Origin: Bacteroidia bacterium
GTDB taxonomy: Bacteria; Bacteroidota; Bacteroidia; Bacteroidales; Paludibacteraceae
Assembly (NCBI GenBank): GCA_009930305.1
Contig: RZYM01000013.1
Coordinates: 1 to 55,571, forward strand
Length of the DNA: 55,571 nt
Reading direction: 5' to 3'
Under the pieces are notes generated by a model. That model was not told where the DNA came from and made no database searches. It saw only the letters and a program-made list of their open reading frames with translations. Position numbers and translations under genes: made by a program. Positions 18,671 through 28,367 of this stretch are shown here, in pieces (the stretch's first letter is position 1; each line of letters begins with the position of its first letter).

Positions 18671-20517
18671 TATTTAGATGCTGATTTAGTAGCCTTTTTA
18701 GTTGTCTTTTGCTTAGTTTTTTCTTCGTTTTTAGTATCTTGTTCAACTATGGTTATTGATCTTCTCTGGGCCGATTTAACCTGTGTTACAACATCTGCAA
18801 CCATTTGCCGCAATTCCACCATAAAAGTTGACATTTCGTATGTCCCCTTTTCTATTTCGCGCATTTTCCTTTCCCATCTACCGGTAAGTTCAGCTGATTT
18901 CAATAATTCGTTATCTATGGCTGATATTAATTCTATGCCTGTAGGAGTCGCTATGATTCGTTTTTTGTCTCTTACTATATACCTGCGTTTAAAAAGAGTT
19001 TCTATAATATTAGCACGAGTTGATGGACGCCCTATTCCATTTTCTTTCATTGCATCACGAATATCCTCATTATCTACCATTTTACCAGCTGTTTCCATTG
19101 CTCTTAGTAAACTGGCTTCAGTGAAATATTTTGGTGGTTGAGTTTGTTTTTCTGCTAAATCGGGGATATGTTCGCCACTTTCACCTACTATAAACTCAGG
19201 AATAACAGTTTCAGTATCATCTTGATTTTTTTCATTCTCAAATAAGACTCTCCAACCCGGTTCAAGAATTTGCTTACCGGAAACTCTAAATTCAATATCA
19301 CCGGTGATGCCTTCGACAACTGTATTCGCTACGTTACAATCAGGATAAAAAGCTGCTATAAAACGTCTCGTAATTAAATCGTACACCCATTTCTCCTCAG
19401 CAGTAAAATTTTTATGAAACTTCCCGGTAGGTATAATAGCGTGGTGATCGGTTATTTTTTTATCATTAAATACTTGCGTCGACTTCCTTATTTTTGAAGT
19501 TAATAAGGGTTCTATCCATTTTTGATACGGAGTTATTCCTTTTAATATTTCCGGAATTTTACTATATACATCAGTAGGCAAATATGTGGTATCTACACGT
19601 GGATATGTAGTTAATTTCTTTTCATACAATGATTGAATAATTTTCAGTGTTTCATCAGCTGAATACCCAAACTTTCTATTACACTCTACTTGTAATGATG
19701 TAAGGTCAAATAACCGAGGTGAACTTTCCTTACCATTCTTGGTTTCGACTGATGTTATTGTAAATGGCTTGTCTTTAATGATATCCAATACTTTTTGAGC
19801 ATCTTCAACATTAGTAAATCTTCCGGACTTTAATTGAAAAACAACATCTTTATACTTTGTCTTAAGTTCCCAATATGGTTGTGGTACAAAATTCTCTATT
19901 TCCAATTGTCTATTAACAACTAATGCTAATGTCGGCGTTTGTACTCTACCAACTGACAATACTGCTTTCCCATTTCCATATTTAAGTGAATACAAACGGG
20001 TTGCATTCATTCCCAACAACCAATCGCCAATAGCTCTTGCGCATCCTGCCGCATATAATTTATCATAATCCTCACTTCCGCGTAAATGATCAAAACCATC
20101 TTTAATTGCCTCTTCTGTAAGTGATGATATCCATAATCTTTTAACAAGTTTCTTGCATTTAGTTTGCTGCAATACCCATCTTTGAATAACTTCACCTTCT
20201 TGCCCAGCATCACCGCAATTAATAATTTCATCAGCCTCGGAGAATAAACGCTCTATGATTTTAAATTGTTTAATAATTCCTTGTTCATCAATCAATTTAA
20301 TACCGAAATGCTCCGGAATCATCGGCAACTCTGACATACGCCATGGCTTCCATTCCGGTTTATAATCATGAGGTTCTTTTAAAGTACATAGATGACCGAA
20401 AGTCCAGGTTACTTGATATCCATTTCCCTCAATGTAGCCGTCACAGCGTTTAGTAGCACCTAAAACTTGAGCTATATCTTTCGCCACACTTGGCTTTTCG
20501 GCTATACAAACTTTCAT
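18670..20517 (-). CDS. topB: DNA topoisomerase III
   Basis: Type IA topoisomerase that relaxes and decatenates DNA through a single-strand break. The 615-residue protein starts with the Toprim motif (MKVCIAEKPSVAKDIA), has the Toprim DxD region in INCGDAGQEGE, and the catalytic tyrosine in LTTYPRVDTTYLP near residue 305. The NGIGRPSTRANIIETL motif follows. The C-terminal tail is short and lysine-rich (KTKQKTTKKATKSASK) with no zinc finger. It is probably the last gene of a pfp-scpB-membrane protein-topB unit; the upstream gene ends 10 bases away. Confidence 0.93.
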   Translation of the reverse strand: MKVCIAEKPSVAKDIAQVLGATKRCDGYIEGNGYQVTWTFGHLCTLKEPHDYKPEWKPWRMSELPMIPEHFGIKLIDEQGIIKQFKIIERLFSEADEIINCGDAGQEGEVIQRWVLQQTKCKKLVKRLWISSLTEEAIKDGFDHLRGSEDYDKLYAAGCARAIGDWLLGMNATRLYSLKYGNGKAVLSVGRVQTPTLALVVNRQLEIENFVPQPYWELKTKYKDVVFQLKSGRFTNVEDAQKVLDIIKDKPFTITSVETKNGKESSPRLFDLTSLQVECNRKFGYSADETLKIIQSLYEKKLTTYPRVDTTYLPTDVYSKIPEILKGITPYQKWIEPLLTSKIRKSTQVFNDKKITDHHAIIPTGKFHKNFTAEEKWVYDLITRRFIAAFYPDCNVANTVVEGITGDIEFRVSGKQILEPGWRVLFENEKNQDDTETVIPEFIVGESGEHIPDLAEKQTQPPKYFTEASLLRAMETAGKMVDNEDIRDAMKENGIGRPSTRANIIETLFKRRYIVRDKKRIIATPTGIELISAIDNELLKSAELTGRWERKMREIEKGTYEMSTFMVELRQMVADVVTQVKSAQRRSITIVEQDTKNEEKTKQKTTKKATKSASK

Positions 20518-20527
20518 TAATATATCG

Positions 20528-20977
20528 TTATTCTTGTAGGTTTTCTATTGTTTGTTGTACTGTTTTTTTGCGCTCTATACGGTACAAAGCAAATCCGTTA
20601 ATCGCTTCTAATAGACCAAAAATAAAATACGCATTTGACAATGGATTCGGATTCCATATATAAAATTGCAAACAAATCCACAACATCAAAATTATACCAC
20701 AAAACATACCGCAAATAGAAGCATATTTATTTTTTGAAAACAGCAATACGGCAGTTATAAGTTGAAAAATTCCATTCACCAAAAACAAGGCTATACCAGA
20801 GAAAATAAAGTCTTGAAAGAATATTTCTGAATAAGGCAATACTTGCATTCCGTAAAGTAAATCTTCCATTCCCCACATTTCACCAGTTGGATCAATAAAC
20901 ATCATTGTTGTTCCCCACAAAGCCCCAATACCTATGAAAAGAGTCCAGAATATTAAAAAATAACGTAATGTTTTCAT
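20528..20977 (-). CDS. Small four-helix membrane protein of unknown function
   Basis: A 149-residue protein with four predicted transmembrane segments: about residues 5-28, 50-80, 86-108 and 113-132. The loop between the first two is acidic and Met-rich (DPTGEMWGMEDLLYGM). I do not recognise the family. It lies between scpB (24 bases upstream) and topB (10 bases downstream) on one strand, so it is probably co-transcribed with them, which says little about its role. Confidence 0.7.
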   Translation of the reverse strand: MKTLRYFLIFWTLFIGIGALWGTTMMFIDPTGEMWGMEDLLYGMQVLPYSEIFFQDFIFSGIALFLVNGIFQLITAVLLFSKNKYASICGMFCGIILMLWICLQFYIWNPNPLSNAYFIFGLLEAINGFALYRIERKKTVQQTIENLQE

Positions 20978-21001
20978 TTTGAATTTATTAATTAAATATA
21001 T

Positions 21002-21823
21002 CTAACCTACTATTCTTGTTACATTTGTATGATCTAAATCAGATGCTTTGCCTTTAAATTTAGGTTCACGTTTTTCTAAAAACGCTTTTATTCCTTCGGG
21101 ATAATCTTCTCCTCTATAAACTTTTTCGCGCCATGCATTAATGCTTTCAAAATTTTCGGCAGATATACTGGCAGCTGCACGACTTAAAACTCGAAATTGT
21201 CTTTTAATTGCACTTATTGACAATATTGAATTTTTACGCATCGGATTTAAAAATTTATCTTCTAACAAATTAGGCAATTGATCAATTGGTGCTATTTGAT
21301 TTAAAAATCCCACATTTAGCGCATCTTGTGCAGTTATAGGTGTTGCCGTAAAGAACATTTCTCTTGCTTTATTGATACCTAATTGATTAATAAAATGCAT
21401 TATTCCTGATGCATTATATGGTATCCCAATTTTTGCAGGTGTAATAGCAAATGTTGCAGTATCAACTGCTACAATCATATCACAAGACAAGCACAAGTCG
21501 CAGGCACCTCCCCACACAGAACCTTCCACATACGCAATAATCGGAATTGGCAAATCTTGAAGCATATGTATCAATCGCTCCATCGGTACATCAAATGCCA
21601 AAGGATCTTCGCCATTGATAGGTAATTCCTTAATATCATGTCCGGCACTCCATACTCCATGGTTACATTGAGCCTTTATCACAACACCAACACATTCTTT
21701 TTGGTATGCCTCGTTTAACGCATGCATCATATCGTTACACAGTGAACTGCTAAGACAATTCAACTTTTCCGGATTTTGCATTTCTATAAAGCAAATCCTA
21801 TCGACATAAGAAACTCCAATCAT
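21002..21823 (-). CDS. scpB: Methylmalonyl-CoA decarboxylase (crotonase family)
   Basis: A 273-residue crotonase-superfamily protein most like E. coli ScpB/YgfG, which decarboxylates methylmalonyl-CoA to propionyl-CoA. Shared motifs are FSAGHDI-like WSAGHDIKELPINGEDPL, VEGSVWGGA in the oxyanion region, TPAKIGIPYN and FTATPITAQDAL, plus the C-terminal YPEGIKAFLEKREP. In fermenting Bacteroidales this would fit the succinate-propionate route, though those organisms usually use the biotin-dependent decarboxylase pump. It lies 101 bases behind pfp with a possible hairpin between. An ordinary enoyl-CoA hydratase is the main alternative. Confidence 0.8.
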   Translation of the reverse strand: MIGVSYVDRICFIEMQNPEKLNCLSSSLCNDMMHALNEAYQKECVGVVIKAQCNHGVWSAGHDIKELPINGEDPLAFDVPMERLIHMLQDLPIPIIAYVEGSVWGGACDLCLSCDMIVAVDTATFAITPAKIGIPYNASGIMHFINQLGINKAREMFFTATPITAQDALNVGFLNQIAPIDQLPNLLEDKFLNPMRKNSILSISAIKRQFRVLSRAAASISAENFESINAWREKVYRGEDYPEGIKAFLEKREPKFKGKASDLDHTNVTRIVG

Positions 21824-21861
21824 ACTTTGTTTTTAACAGTTAATGTATGTTTATAAAATAA

Positions 21862-21898
21862 TCGGGCGGCATAATCATATCCGATTTCACCACCCGAC
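21862..21898 (-). terminator. Possible weak hairpin behind pfp
   Basis: TCGGGCGG and CCACCCGA can pair with one mismatch across a loop of about 20 bases, followed on the minus strand by ATTATTTTAT. It could partly terminate pfp or only attenuate read-through into scpB. Confidence 0.35.
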
Positions 21899-21924
21899 TA
21901 TATAAATATTTAAAGCACAATACC

Positions 21925-23538
21925 TTATGCTCTTTCTAATTGCAATGTCTTAGTCGGTTGGTCACAGACTTCAGAAGGTCCGAAATATTGTATAGGACCA
22001 GGATATAAATACTTTGTTTCTTTAGCCCATTCAACACGATTTGCTGCTAATTTTTTAAATGGAGCTCCATCCAATTCTACTAAAGCTTTACGAATAACAG
22101 GTTTCATTTCGCCATGACGACGTTCCATATTCATCATCATTGTAACAGGTACACCACCTGCAATCCATTTTTCGGCAGGAGCAGTTGTATTTCTAATTAA
22201 TGACATATATCCGGTTTTGCCATTTGCGATTAAGTTTGCTGCGTTAAATCCTAATGAATAGCAATAATCTGCATCAAAATTTGAAGGAGCTGCACAACGG
22301 CCTTCATATCCAAAGAAATGACCTAAACCAGAGAATTTACCAACATATTTTCCTTCTGCTTTCATTGCTGCCAAACGTGTTTTAACCATTTCTATCAACA
22401 ATTTCTCTGTCTCAATTAGTGATACTTGTACATTTCCATGAGGATCACGATCCAAAGTCAATTGTTTTGCGATTGCTTCAGGCAAAGATGCATATACAGC
22501 TGCACTTGCAGGAGTTAATCCGGCAACAGCTTTCTTAACGTCTGATTCGTGAGCTAATAGATCATTAAGTTCTGATATTAGAACTTTCATTTCAGGAATA
22601 AACTCGATCAAACCTTCTGGGATTAGAACAACTCCAAAATTATTTCCAGCAGCTGCACGTGTTGCTACTGTATCAGCAATATTTGAAACGATTTGAGACA
22701 AAGTCATTTTTTTAGCTTCAACTTCTTCTGATACAATACAAATATTAGGTTGTGTTTGTAAGCCGCACTCAAGAGCTATATGTGATGCAGAACGACCCAT
22801 CAATTTGATAAAGTGCCAGTATTTTTTCGCAGAATTTGCATCACGCATAATATTACCGATAAGCTCCGAATAAACTTTACATGCAGTATCAAAACCGAAA
22901 GAGGTTTCAATCATGTCGTTTTTCAAATCGCCATCAATTGTTTTAGGACAACCTATAACTTGGATGCCGCATTTTTTCTGAAGATAATACTCAGCAAGTA
23001 CGCATGCATTTGTATTAGAGTCGTCGCCACCTATAATTACTAATGCTTTAATACCTAACTTGTTGCATATTTCAATACCGCTATCAAATTGTAAAGTTTC
23101 TTCTAATTTTGTGCGTCCTGAACCGATTATATCAAAACCTCCTGTATTACGATATTCATCAATAATACTTGATGTTAATTCAACATATTTGTGATCGATA
23201 AGTCCGCTTGGACCACCTAAAAATCCATACAATTTGCAATCTTTGCTCATAGCTTTCAAGCCATCAAACAAACCTGATATTACATTGTGTCCACCAGGAG
23301 CTTGGCCACCGGAAAGAATAACACCTACGTTCATTGCAGGTAATTTCTCTGCTGCTGTAGCAGGTTCAAATGTTACAATAGGCATTCCGTATGTATTAGG
23401 AAATAATTTTTTAATTTCTGCCTGATCAGCAACTGATTCTGTAGATTTACCTTCTTTAATGACTACAGCTCCTTTCAAAGCTTTTGGTAATTTTGGCTGA
23501 TAAGCAGCTCTTGCAATTTGTAATGCACTCTTTGTCAT
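21925..23538 (-). CDS. pfp: Pyrophosphate-dependent 6-phosphofructokinase
   Basis: Phosphorylates fructose 6-phosphate with pyrophosphate instead of ATP, a reversible glycolytic step. The 537-residue protein belongs to the long PPi-PFK group. Key motifs are [14 protein letters not shown] at the PPi site, IGGDDSNTN near residue 168 (GGDDS rather than the GGDGS of ATP enzymes marks PPi use), and [10 protein letters not shown] with the catalytic aspartates. [12 protein letters not shown] helix follows. It is the first gene of a minus-strand group with scpB. A TAAATTTG at 23577-23584 could be its -7 element, without a matching -33. Confidence 0.93.
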   Translation of the reverse strand: MTKSALQIARAAYQPKLPKALKGAVVIKEGKSTESVADQAEIKKLFPNTYGMPIVTFEPATAAEKLPAMNVGVILSGGQAPGGHNVISGLFDGLKAMSKDCKLYGFLGGPSGLIDHKYVELTSSIIDEYRNTGGFDIIGSGRTKLEETLQFDSGIEICNKLGIKALVIIGGDDSNTNACVLAEYYLQKKCGIQVIGCPKTIDGDLKNDMIETSFGFDTACKVYSELIGNIMRDANSAKKYWHFIKLMGRSASHIALECGLQTQPNICIVSEEVEAKKMTLSQIVSNIADTVATRAAAGNNFGVVLIPEGLIEFIPEMKVLISELNDLLAHESDVKKAVAGLTPASAAVYASLPEAIAKQLTLDRDPHGNVQVSLIETEKLLIEMVKTRLAAMKAEGKYVGKFSGLGHFFGYEGRCAAPSNFDADYCYSLGFNAANLIANGKTGYMSLIRNTTAPAEKWIAGGVPVTMMMNMERRHGEMKPVIRKALVELDGAPFKKLAANRVEWAKETKYLYPGPIQYFGPSEVCDQPTKTLQLERA

Positions 23539-23651
23539 GTTGTTATAATTAATAATTGATTCAAAACAAACAGACGCAAATTTATAAAAATATCTTTAAA
23601 TAATGCTCTAAATATATTAATAAATTATGTTTGTTTTTGACTTATTCCTTT

Positions 23652-24599
23652 TTACAAGGGATAACTTTCAAAATCGTACAGAACAGTAGATAAATAACGT
23701 TCGCCTGTATCAGGTAACAAAGCTACTATTCTTTTTGATTTATTTTCAGCACGTTGCGCTAATATTGTAGCCGCATAAGCTGATGCACCGGATGATATTC
23801 CTACCAAAAGTCCTTCTGTAGCTGATAATTCGCGGCTTGTTTTTATTGCATCATCGCTTTGTACCGGTAAAATTTCATCAACAACAGATCTGTCGAAGTT
23901 TGCAGGTACAAAATTTGCGCCTATACCCTGAATTTTATGAGGTCCGGCAGGTTTGCCTGCCAATACTTGGCTGGTTTCAGGTTCAACTGCAACTATTCTA
24001 ATATTAGGATTTAACTCTTTCAAACGGCGTCCTACTCCACTTACTGTACCTCCTGTACCAACGCCTGCTACAAAGATATCTACCTTCCCATCTGTATCAC
24101 GCCAAATCTCTTCGGCAGTTGTCTTGTAATGAGCTAATGGATTTGCTTGATTCGTAAATTGTTGTAAAATAATCGAACCCTCAATACTCTGACGCAATTC
24201 TTCAGCCTTTTCTATAGCGCCTTTCATTCCTGCTGCACCCGGAGTTAACACTAATTCTGCACCATAAGCCTTTAATAGATTCCGACGTTCTACACTCATT
24301 GAATCAGGCATAGTCAATATTAAATGGTAGCCTTTTACTCTACTGACAAAAGCCAATCCTACTCCTGTATTTCCACTAGTCGGTTCTATTATTGTAGCAC
24401 CCGGTTTTAATGCACCGACCTTTTCTGCTTCTTCTATCATAGAAAGAGCTACGCGATCTTTTACACTACCTGCAGGGTTGAAATACTCTAATTTAGCGAT
24501 TAAACTTGCTTGCAAATTTTTTATTGAAGCATATCTTTCAAGTTCAAGTAGTGGTGTATTACCTACTAAATCGGTTAATTTTTTTGCAATTTTAGACAT
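23652..24599 (-). CDS. cysK: Cysteine synthase (O-acetylserine sulfhydrylase)
   Basis: PLP enzyme that makes cysteine from O-acetylserine and sulfide. The 315-residue protein has the PLP lysine Lys47 in NPAGSVKDRV, the substrate loop TSGNTGVGLA, the phosphate-binding GTGGTVSGVG and the C-terminal LPDTGERYLST. This matches CysK rather than cystathionine beta-synthase, since there is no C-terminal CBS pair. It follows metY on the same strand after 77 bases that contain a -7 element of its own. Confidence 0.94.
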   Translation of the reverse strand: MSKIAKKLTDLVGNTPLLELERYASIKNLQASLIAKLEYFNPAGSVKDRVALSMIEEAEKVGALKPGATIIEPTSGNTGVGLAFVSRVKGYHLILTMPDSMSVERRNLLKAYGAELVLTPGAAGMKGAIEKAEELRQSIEGSIILQQFTNQANPLAHYKTTAEEIWRDTDGKVDIFVAGVGTGGTVSGVGRRLKELNPNIRIVAVEPETSQVLAGKPAGPHKIQGIGANFVPANFDRSVVDEILPVQSDDAIKTSRELSATEGLLVGISSGASAYAATILAQRAENKSKRIVALLPDTGERYLSTVLYDFESYPL

Positions 24600-24642
24600 G
24601 ACGTTTATATTTTATTTATTGTTTTTATTATGAAAATTTTAA

Positions 24643-24650
24643 CAAAGATA
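24643..24650 (-). promoter_or_regulatory. cysK promoter (-7 element)
   Basis: TATCTTTG on the minus strand in the metY-cysK gap, 44 bases upstream of cysK. No TTTG stands at the expected distance, so cysK may use both this and the metY transcript. Confidence 0.45.
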
Positions 24651-24676
24651 CTAATAAGCAAATATGATTAATCTAC

Positions 24677-25969
24677 TTAGACTTTAATTTTATCAAAAGC
24701 TTGTTGCAAATCATATATTATATCATCAATATGTTCGGTACCTATAGATAGGCGAATTGTGTTTGGATAAATCCCTTGCTCTAATAATTCTGATGCCGAA
24801 AGTTGACTATGAGTAGTACTTGCAGGATGGATTACCAAACTCTTAACATCCGCCACATTTGCCAAAAGAGAAAATATTTGTAAATTATCAATCCATTGTT
24901 GAGCTGTTTTTGCATCACCTTTAATTCTAAAGGTAAATATACTTCCTGCACCTTTAGGAAAATAGCGTTGATACAATTCATGATCAGGATGTGAACTTAA
25001 ATATGGATGATTAACTATTTCAACTTGATTGTGCTTACTTAGAAAATCAACAACTTTTAGCGCATTTTCGACATGACGTTCAACCCTTAAAGAAAGAGTT
25101 TCTAATCCCTGAAGCAATATAAATGAATTAAACGGAGAAATTGCTGCTCCTGTATCACGCAAATAGACTGCTCGAATACGAACAACATAAGCAGCAGGCC
25201 CTACTGCATCAGCAAAAACCAATCCATGATAAGAAGAATCAGGTTCACTTAATTGTGGGAATTTACCACTGCCTTTCCAATCGAATTTACCTCCGTCAAC
25301 AATTACACCTCCAAGCGAAGTACCATGTCCGCCGATAAATTTTGTTGCTGAATGAACCACAATATCAGCACCATGTTCTATAGGACGTATCAAATACGGA
25401 GTAGCAAATGTATTATCTACTATCAATGGAATTTTATTTGAATGAGCAATATCTGCTACTGCATCAATATCTATAACATTACTGTTAGGATTACCTAATG
25501 TCTCAATAAAAATTAGTTTGGTATTTGCTTGTATTGCTCTTCTAAAATTATTAATGTCAGAAGGATCAACGAAACTTACAGAAATTCCATAATTGGACAA
25601 TGTGTGAGCCAATAAATTATAACTACCTCCATATATAGTTTTTGCAGCTACAATATGGTCACCGGTTTTAGTAATACTCTGTATAGCATAATTAACAGCT
25701 GCTGCGCCACTTGCTACAGCAAGCCCTGCAACACCTCCTTCGAGAGTTGTAACCCTCTGCTCAAATACGCTTTGCGTAGGATTTGTGAGACGACCATAAA
25801 TATTACCGGCATCCGTTAAATTAAAGCGAGCTGCAGCATGAGCCGAATTATGAAATACATATGAGCTAGTCTGATAAATAGGCACGGCTCTGGCATCAGT
25901 AAATGGATCCGCTTTTTCTTGACCTACATGAATTTGAAGCGTTTCAAAATGCAATTTTTTTGTTTCCAT
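24677..25969 (-). CDS. metY: O-acetylhomoserine sulfhydrylase
   Basis: PLP enzyme that makes homocysteine (or methionine) from O-acetylhomoserine and sulfide or methanethiol. The 430-residue length and the N-terminal FETLQIHVGQEKADPFTDARAVPIYQT match MetY rather than the roughly 385-residue MetB/MetC. The PLP lysine is Lys210 in SATKFIGGHG. The late segment SLLANVADVKSLVIHPASTTH is also typical. It lies upstream of cysK and is divergent from an Lrp/AsnC-type regulator, which may control this sulfur-assimilation pair. Confidence 0.93.
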   Translation of the reverse strand: METKKLHFETLQIHVGQEKADPFTDARAVPIYQTSSYVFHNSAHAAARFNLTDAGNIYGRLTNPTQSVFEQRVTTLEGGVAGLAVASGAAAVNYAIQSITKTGDHIVAAKTIYGGSYNLLAHTLSNYGISVSFVDPSDINNFRRAIQANTKLIFIETLGNPNSNVIDIDAVADIAHSNKIPLIVDNTFATPYLIRPIEHGADIVVHSATKFIGGHGTSLGGVIVDGGKFDWKGSGKFPQLSEPDSSYHGLVFADAVGPAAYVVRIRAVYLRDTGAAISPFNSFILLQGLETLSLRVERHVENALKVVDFLSKHNQVEIVNHPYLSSHPDHELYQRYFPKGAGSIFTFRIKGDAKTAQQWIDNLQIFSLLANVADVKSLVIHPASTTHSQLSASELLEQGIYPNTIRLSIGTEHIDDIIYDLQQAFDKIKV

Positions 25970-26013
25970 ATTTTTATCTGTTTAAATGTTTATATTTGTT
26001 CGTTTTGACATGA

Positions 26014-26021
26014 CAAAGGTA
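26014..26021 (-). promoter_or_regulatory. metY promoter (-7 element)
   Basis: TACCTTTG on the minus strand, 45 bases upstream of metY. No clear TTTG at -33. It is 51 bases from the divergent lrp element. Confidence 0.5.
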
Positions 26022-26072
26022 TTTTGTAACGAAATTATATCCAATAAAAACTATCTTTTTAGAAAACATCAC

Positions 26073-26080
26073 TATATTTG
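26073..26080 (+). promoter_or_regulatory. Promoter of the Lrp/AsnC regulator gene (-7 element)
   Basis: TATATTTG on the plus strand. It implies an untranslated leader of about 130 bases, which contains an inverted repeat TGCATC (26122-26127) / GATGCA (26153-26158) and no reading frame. Confidence 0.45.
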
Positions 26081-26218
26081 CAATTGTTTGTAGTTAAATT
26101 TTACTGCAACAAAAGTAAATATGCATCTAAAAGAGAATATTTGTATTACGTGGATGCAGAAAGATTATATTTCATTCTAAACTAATGTTGTTATAATGTA
26201 TAATTAATAAAATACGAT

Positions 26219-26689
26219 ATGGGAACTTTAGATAAAACAGACCTTCTGATTTTACAGCAATTACAAAAAGATTCGCAATTAACCACTAAGGAGCTTGCTT
26301 TAAAAGTACATTTATCGCCTACACCTGTGTTTGAAAGATTACGAAGATTAGAACGTGACGGATATATTAAAGGTTACCAAGCCATTCTTGATGCAGAAAA
26401 ATTGAACAAAGGATTTATGGCATTCTGCTATTTGAAGATGAAACAACACTCTCACGAGAATGCAACTGCCATAATGAACGCAGTAAAAAACATTCCCGAA
26501 ATTGTTGAATGTTACAACATTTCAGGAGATTATGATTTTTTGCTGAAAATATATGCTGAAAACATGAAACAATATCAGTCTTTCTTATTGCGTATACTTG
26601 GGGATTTAGACTGCATCGGCTCTCTTAATAGTTCATTTGTTTTAGGTGAGGTTAAAAACTCACACCAATTACCGATTGATATTGATTGA
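26219..26689 (+). CDS. Lrp/AsnC family transcriptional regulator
   Basis: A 156-residue feast-famine regulator: N-terminal winged helix-turn-helix (residues 1-60, DKTDLLILQQLQKDSQLTTKELA then LSPTPVFERLRRLE) and a C-terminal RAM effector domain (about 70-150, ending in NSSFVLGEVKN). Members bind DNA as dimers to octamers and sense amino acids. It is divergent from metY-cysK, so sulfur amino-acid control is a natural inference, but Bacteroidota have many Lrp paralogues and the effector is not visible in sequence. Confidence 0.88.
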   Translation: MGTLDKTDLLILQQLQKDSQLTTKELALKVHLSPTPVFERLRRLERDGYIKGYQAILDAEKLNKGFMAFCYLKMKQHSHENATAIMNAVKNIPEIVECYNISGDYDFLLKIYAENMKQYQSFLLRILGDLDCIGSLNSSFVLGEVKNSHQLPIDID

Positions 26690-26765
26690 CAACAAATAAG
26701 TATACAAATAATATCTCCGTAAATATAAATACTTTTTATAATTACAAATAATATCGATAAAAAAA

Positions 26766-28241
26766 ATGAAACAAATAATAGTTTTATATTTATTTATAAT
26801 GATTAGTTGCTTAAGTTACTCTCAAGTTGCTGGTAAACAAGTAATTATTTCTAACGCTTCATCTAACAGTATTTTTGACCATATTGAGTTAAAAACTCTT
26901 GATCCGGAATCAGGATATGGGAATCGTCCGGATGGTAAAATTGATTGTATAAAAGGTAATACATGGATATTTAACATAGAAAAACCCATATATGTAAGGT
27001 TTTCTGCTAATTCTGATGGCAATTGGATAGATCAACTCATTGACATTTTTCCTGGTGACTCCGTATCATACAAAATAGAGTTTGTTGAAGAAACAGATCT
27101 TTCGCACAGTAGTAAAAAATTTAGGAAAGAATATCGTATGTTATTTTCGGGTAAAAATGCGGCAAACTATAATTATAATTATGATGTAATAACTTTTCAT
27201 TCGGATACTAATTATTATAATAGACCATGGTTCAAATATGGTATGGACTTGATGGAATACCGAGAAGGAATCTTAGCAGCCTATGAATCGGATAAAAAGT
27301 TTTTATCCAATTATAACGCAGAACACCATCTGTCTGATGCATTTTATCGCTATCAGCTTGACAGAATTAAAAACGAGTATATTGTCTCTCTATATTCTCC
27401 ATTTTGTCGTAATTATAATTTAAGTATTCCTGAATCTTATTTTGATAATATGGAAATTGTAGAGGATGGTACTTATGCTTATTACAAAGCACTGCAAGTA
27501 AAATATGTTAATTCACAACCGCGTGATTTTGACAGTACATATCAATATATTATCCAAAATGCCCCTAAAAAGTTGCACGAATATTTAATTACCTACTTAA
27601 TAGAAGTATTTGCGTGGAGAAAAATTGCTGTACCCTCGTTGGAAAATATTAAAAAAGAGATACAAAATCCGGTCTATCTTGCACGTATCGAAGAAAATGA
27701 AGACAAGCTAAAAGAATATTTCAAAGTCTCTATTGATGATTATCCTCAAGAAGGAAAGCTTTTTTCTGATTATCTACTGGAAAATACTTATTTACGTTCG
27801 TACGAAAACACACAAAAAATAACATTGAAGGAGTTGCTGAACAAATATCAAAACAAGGCTATTTATATAGATATTTGGGCAAGTTGGTGTGTACCATGCC
27901 GTAAAAATATTATAGGATCTGTTGCAAGTAGAAAATATTTTGAAGAAAAAAAAGATGAAATAGTGCAGATTTATTTATCAATTGATGGTTCGATTCAAGA
28001 TTGGTTGGATGCATCTAAAGAGGACGGAGTAATAAAAAATCAATACTTGATTGATAAAGGTTATGATTCAGCGTTTTATCAGGTTCTAAGAAATTCTGGG
28101 AATGGTATTCCAAGGTATATTTTACTAGATAAAGAACACAATATAGAGTTATTAAATGCGCCACGATCAGTAGAACGTGAAAGAATGGGATTTGAAGATT
28201 TGAAAAAGAGTATTGATAAAATGTTAGAAAATTCAAAGTAA
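26766..28241 (+). CDS. Exported TlpA-like thioredoxin-fold protein
   Basis: A 491-residue protein with a signal peptide (residues 1-19, ending CLSYSQ), a long N-terminal region of about 330 residues without a family I recognise, and a C-terminal thioredoxin-like domain (about 345-485). The redox motif is WASWCVPC with Cys375 and Cys378. The layout, an unknown N-terminal domain plus C-terminal TlpA/AlkC-like domain, is widespread in Bacteroidota as periplasmic or outer-membrane thiol-disulfide reductases. It faces the dsbB gene convergently, so the two disulfide genes are neighbours though not co-transcribed. The upstream region has two 13-base direct repeats. Confidence 0.83.
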   Translation: MKQIIVLYLFIMISCLSYSQVAGKQVIISNASSNSIFDHIELKTLDPESGYGNRPDGKIDCIKGNTWIFNIEKPIYVRFSANSDGNWIDQLIDIFPGDSVSYKIEFVEETDLSHSSKKFRKEYRMLFSGKNAANYNYNYDVITFHSDTNYYNRPWFKYGMDLMEYREGILAAYESDKKFLSNYNAEHHLSDAFYRYQLDRIKNEYIVSLYSPFCRNYNLSIPESYFDNMEIVEDGTYAYYKALQVKYVNSQPRDFDSTYQYIIQNAPKKLHEYLITYLIEVFAWRKIAVPSLENIKKEIQNPVYLARIEENEDKLKEYFKVSIDDYPQEGKLFSDYLLENTYLRSYENTQKITLKELLNKYQNKAIYIDIWASWCVPCRKNIIGSVASRKYFEEKKDEIVQIYLSIDGSIQDWLDASKEDGVIKNQYLIDKGYDSAFYQVLRNSGNGIPRYILLDKEHNIELLNAPRSVERERMGFEDLKKSIDKMLENSK

Positions 28242-28367
28242 TAATTTGCAAATACAAAATAAGATGAATTTTGTACAAACTTTATATATGTCTTACTAAA
28301 GAAGTTACAAAACCAATGTTGTACTTTCAATTATAGAGGAAATACAAGTGCAAAAAAATACTATATA

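Noticed and set aside
26122-26158. TGCATC / GATGCA pair in the Lrp gene leader as a riboswitch or attenuator
   Set aside because: Only six pairs across a 25-base loop, no T run, and no known aptamer core.
28249-28275. ACAAAAT / ATTTTGT as terminator between the TlpA-like gene and dsbB
   Set aside because: Seven A-T-rich pairs with no T run on either strand; too weak.
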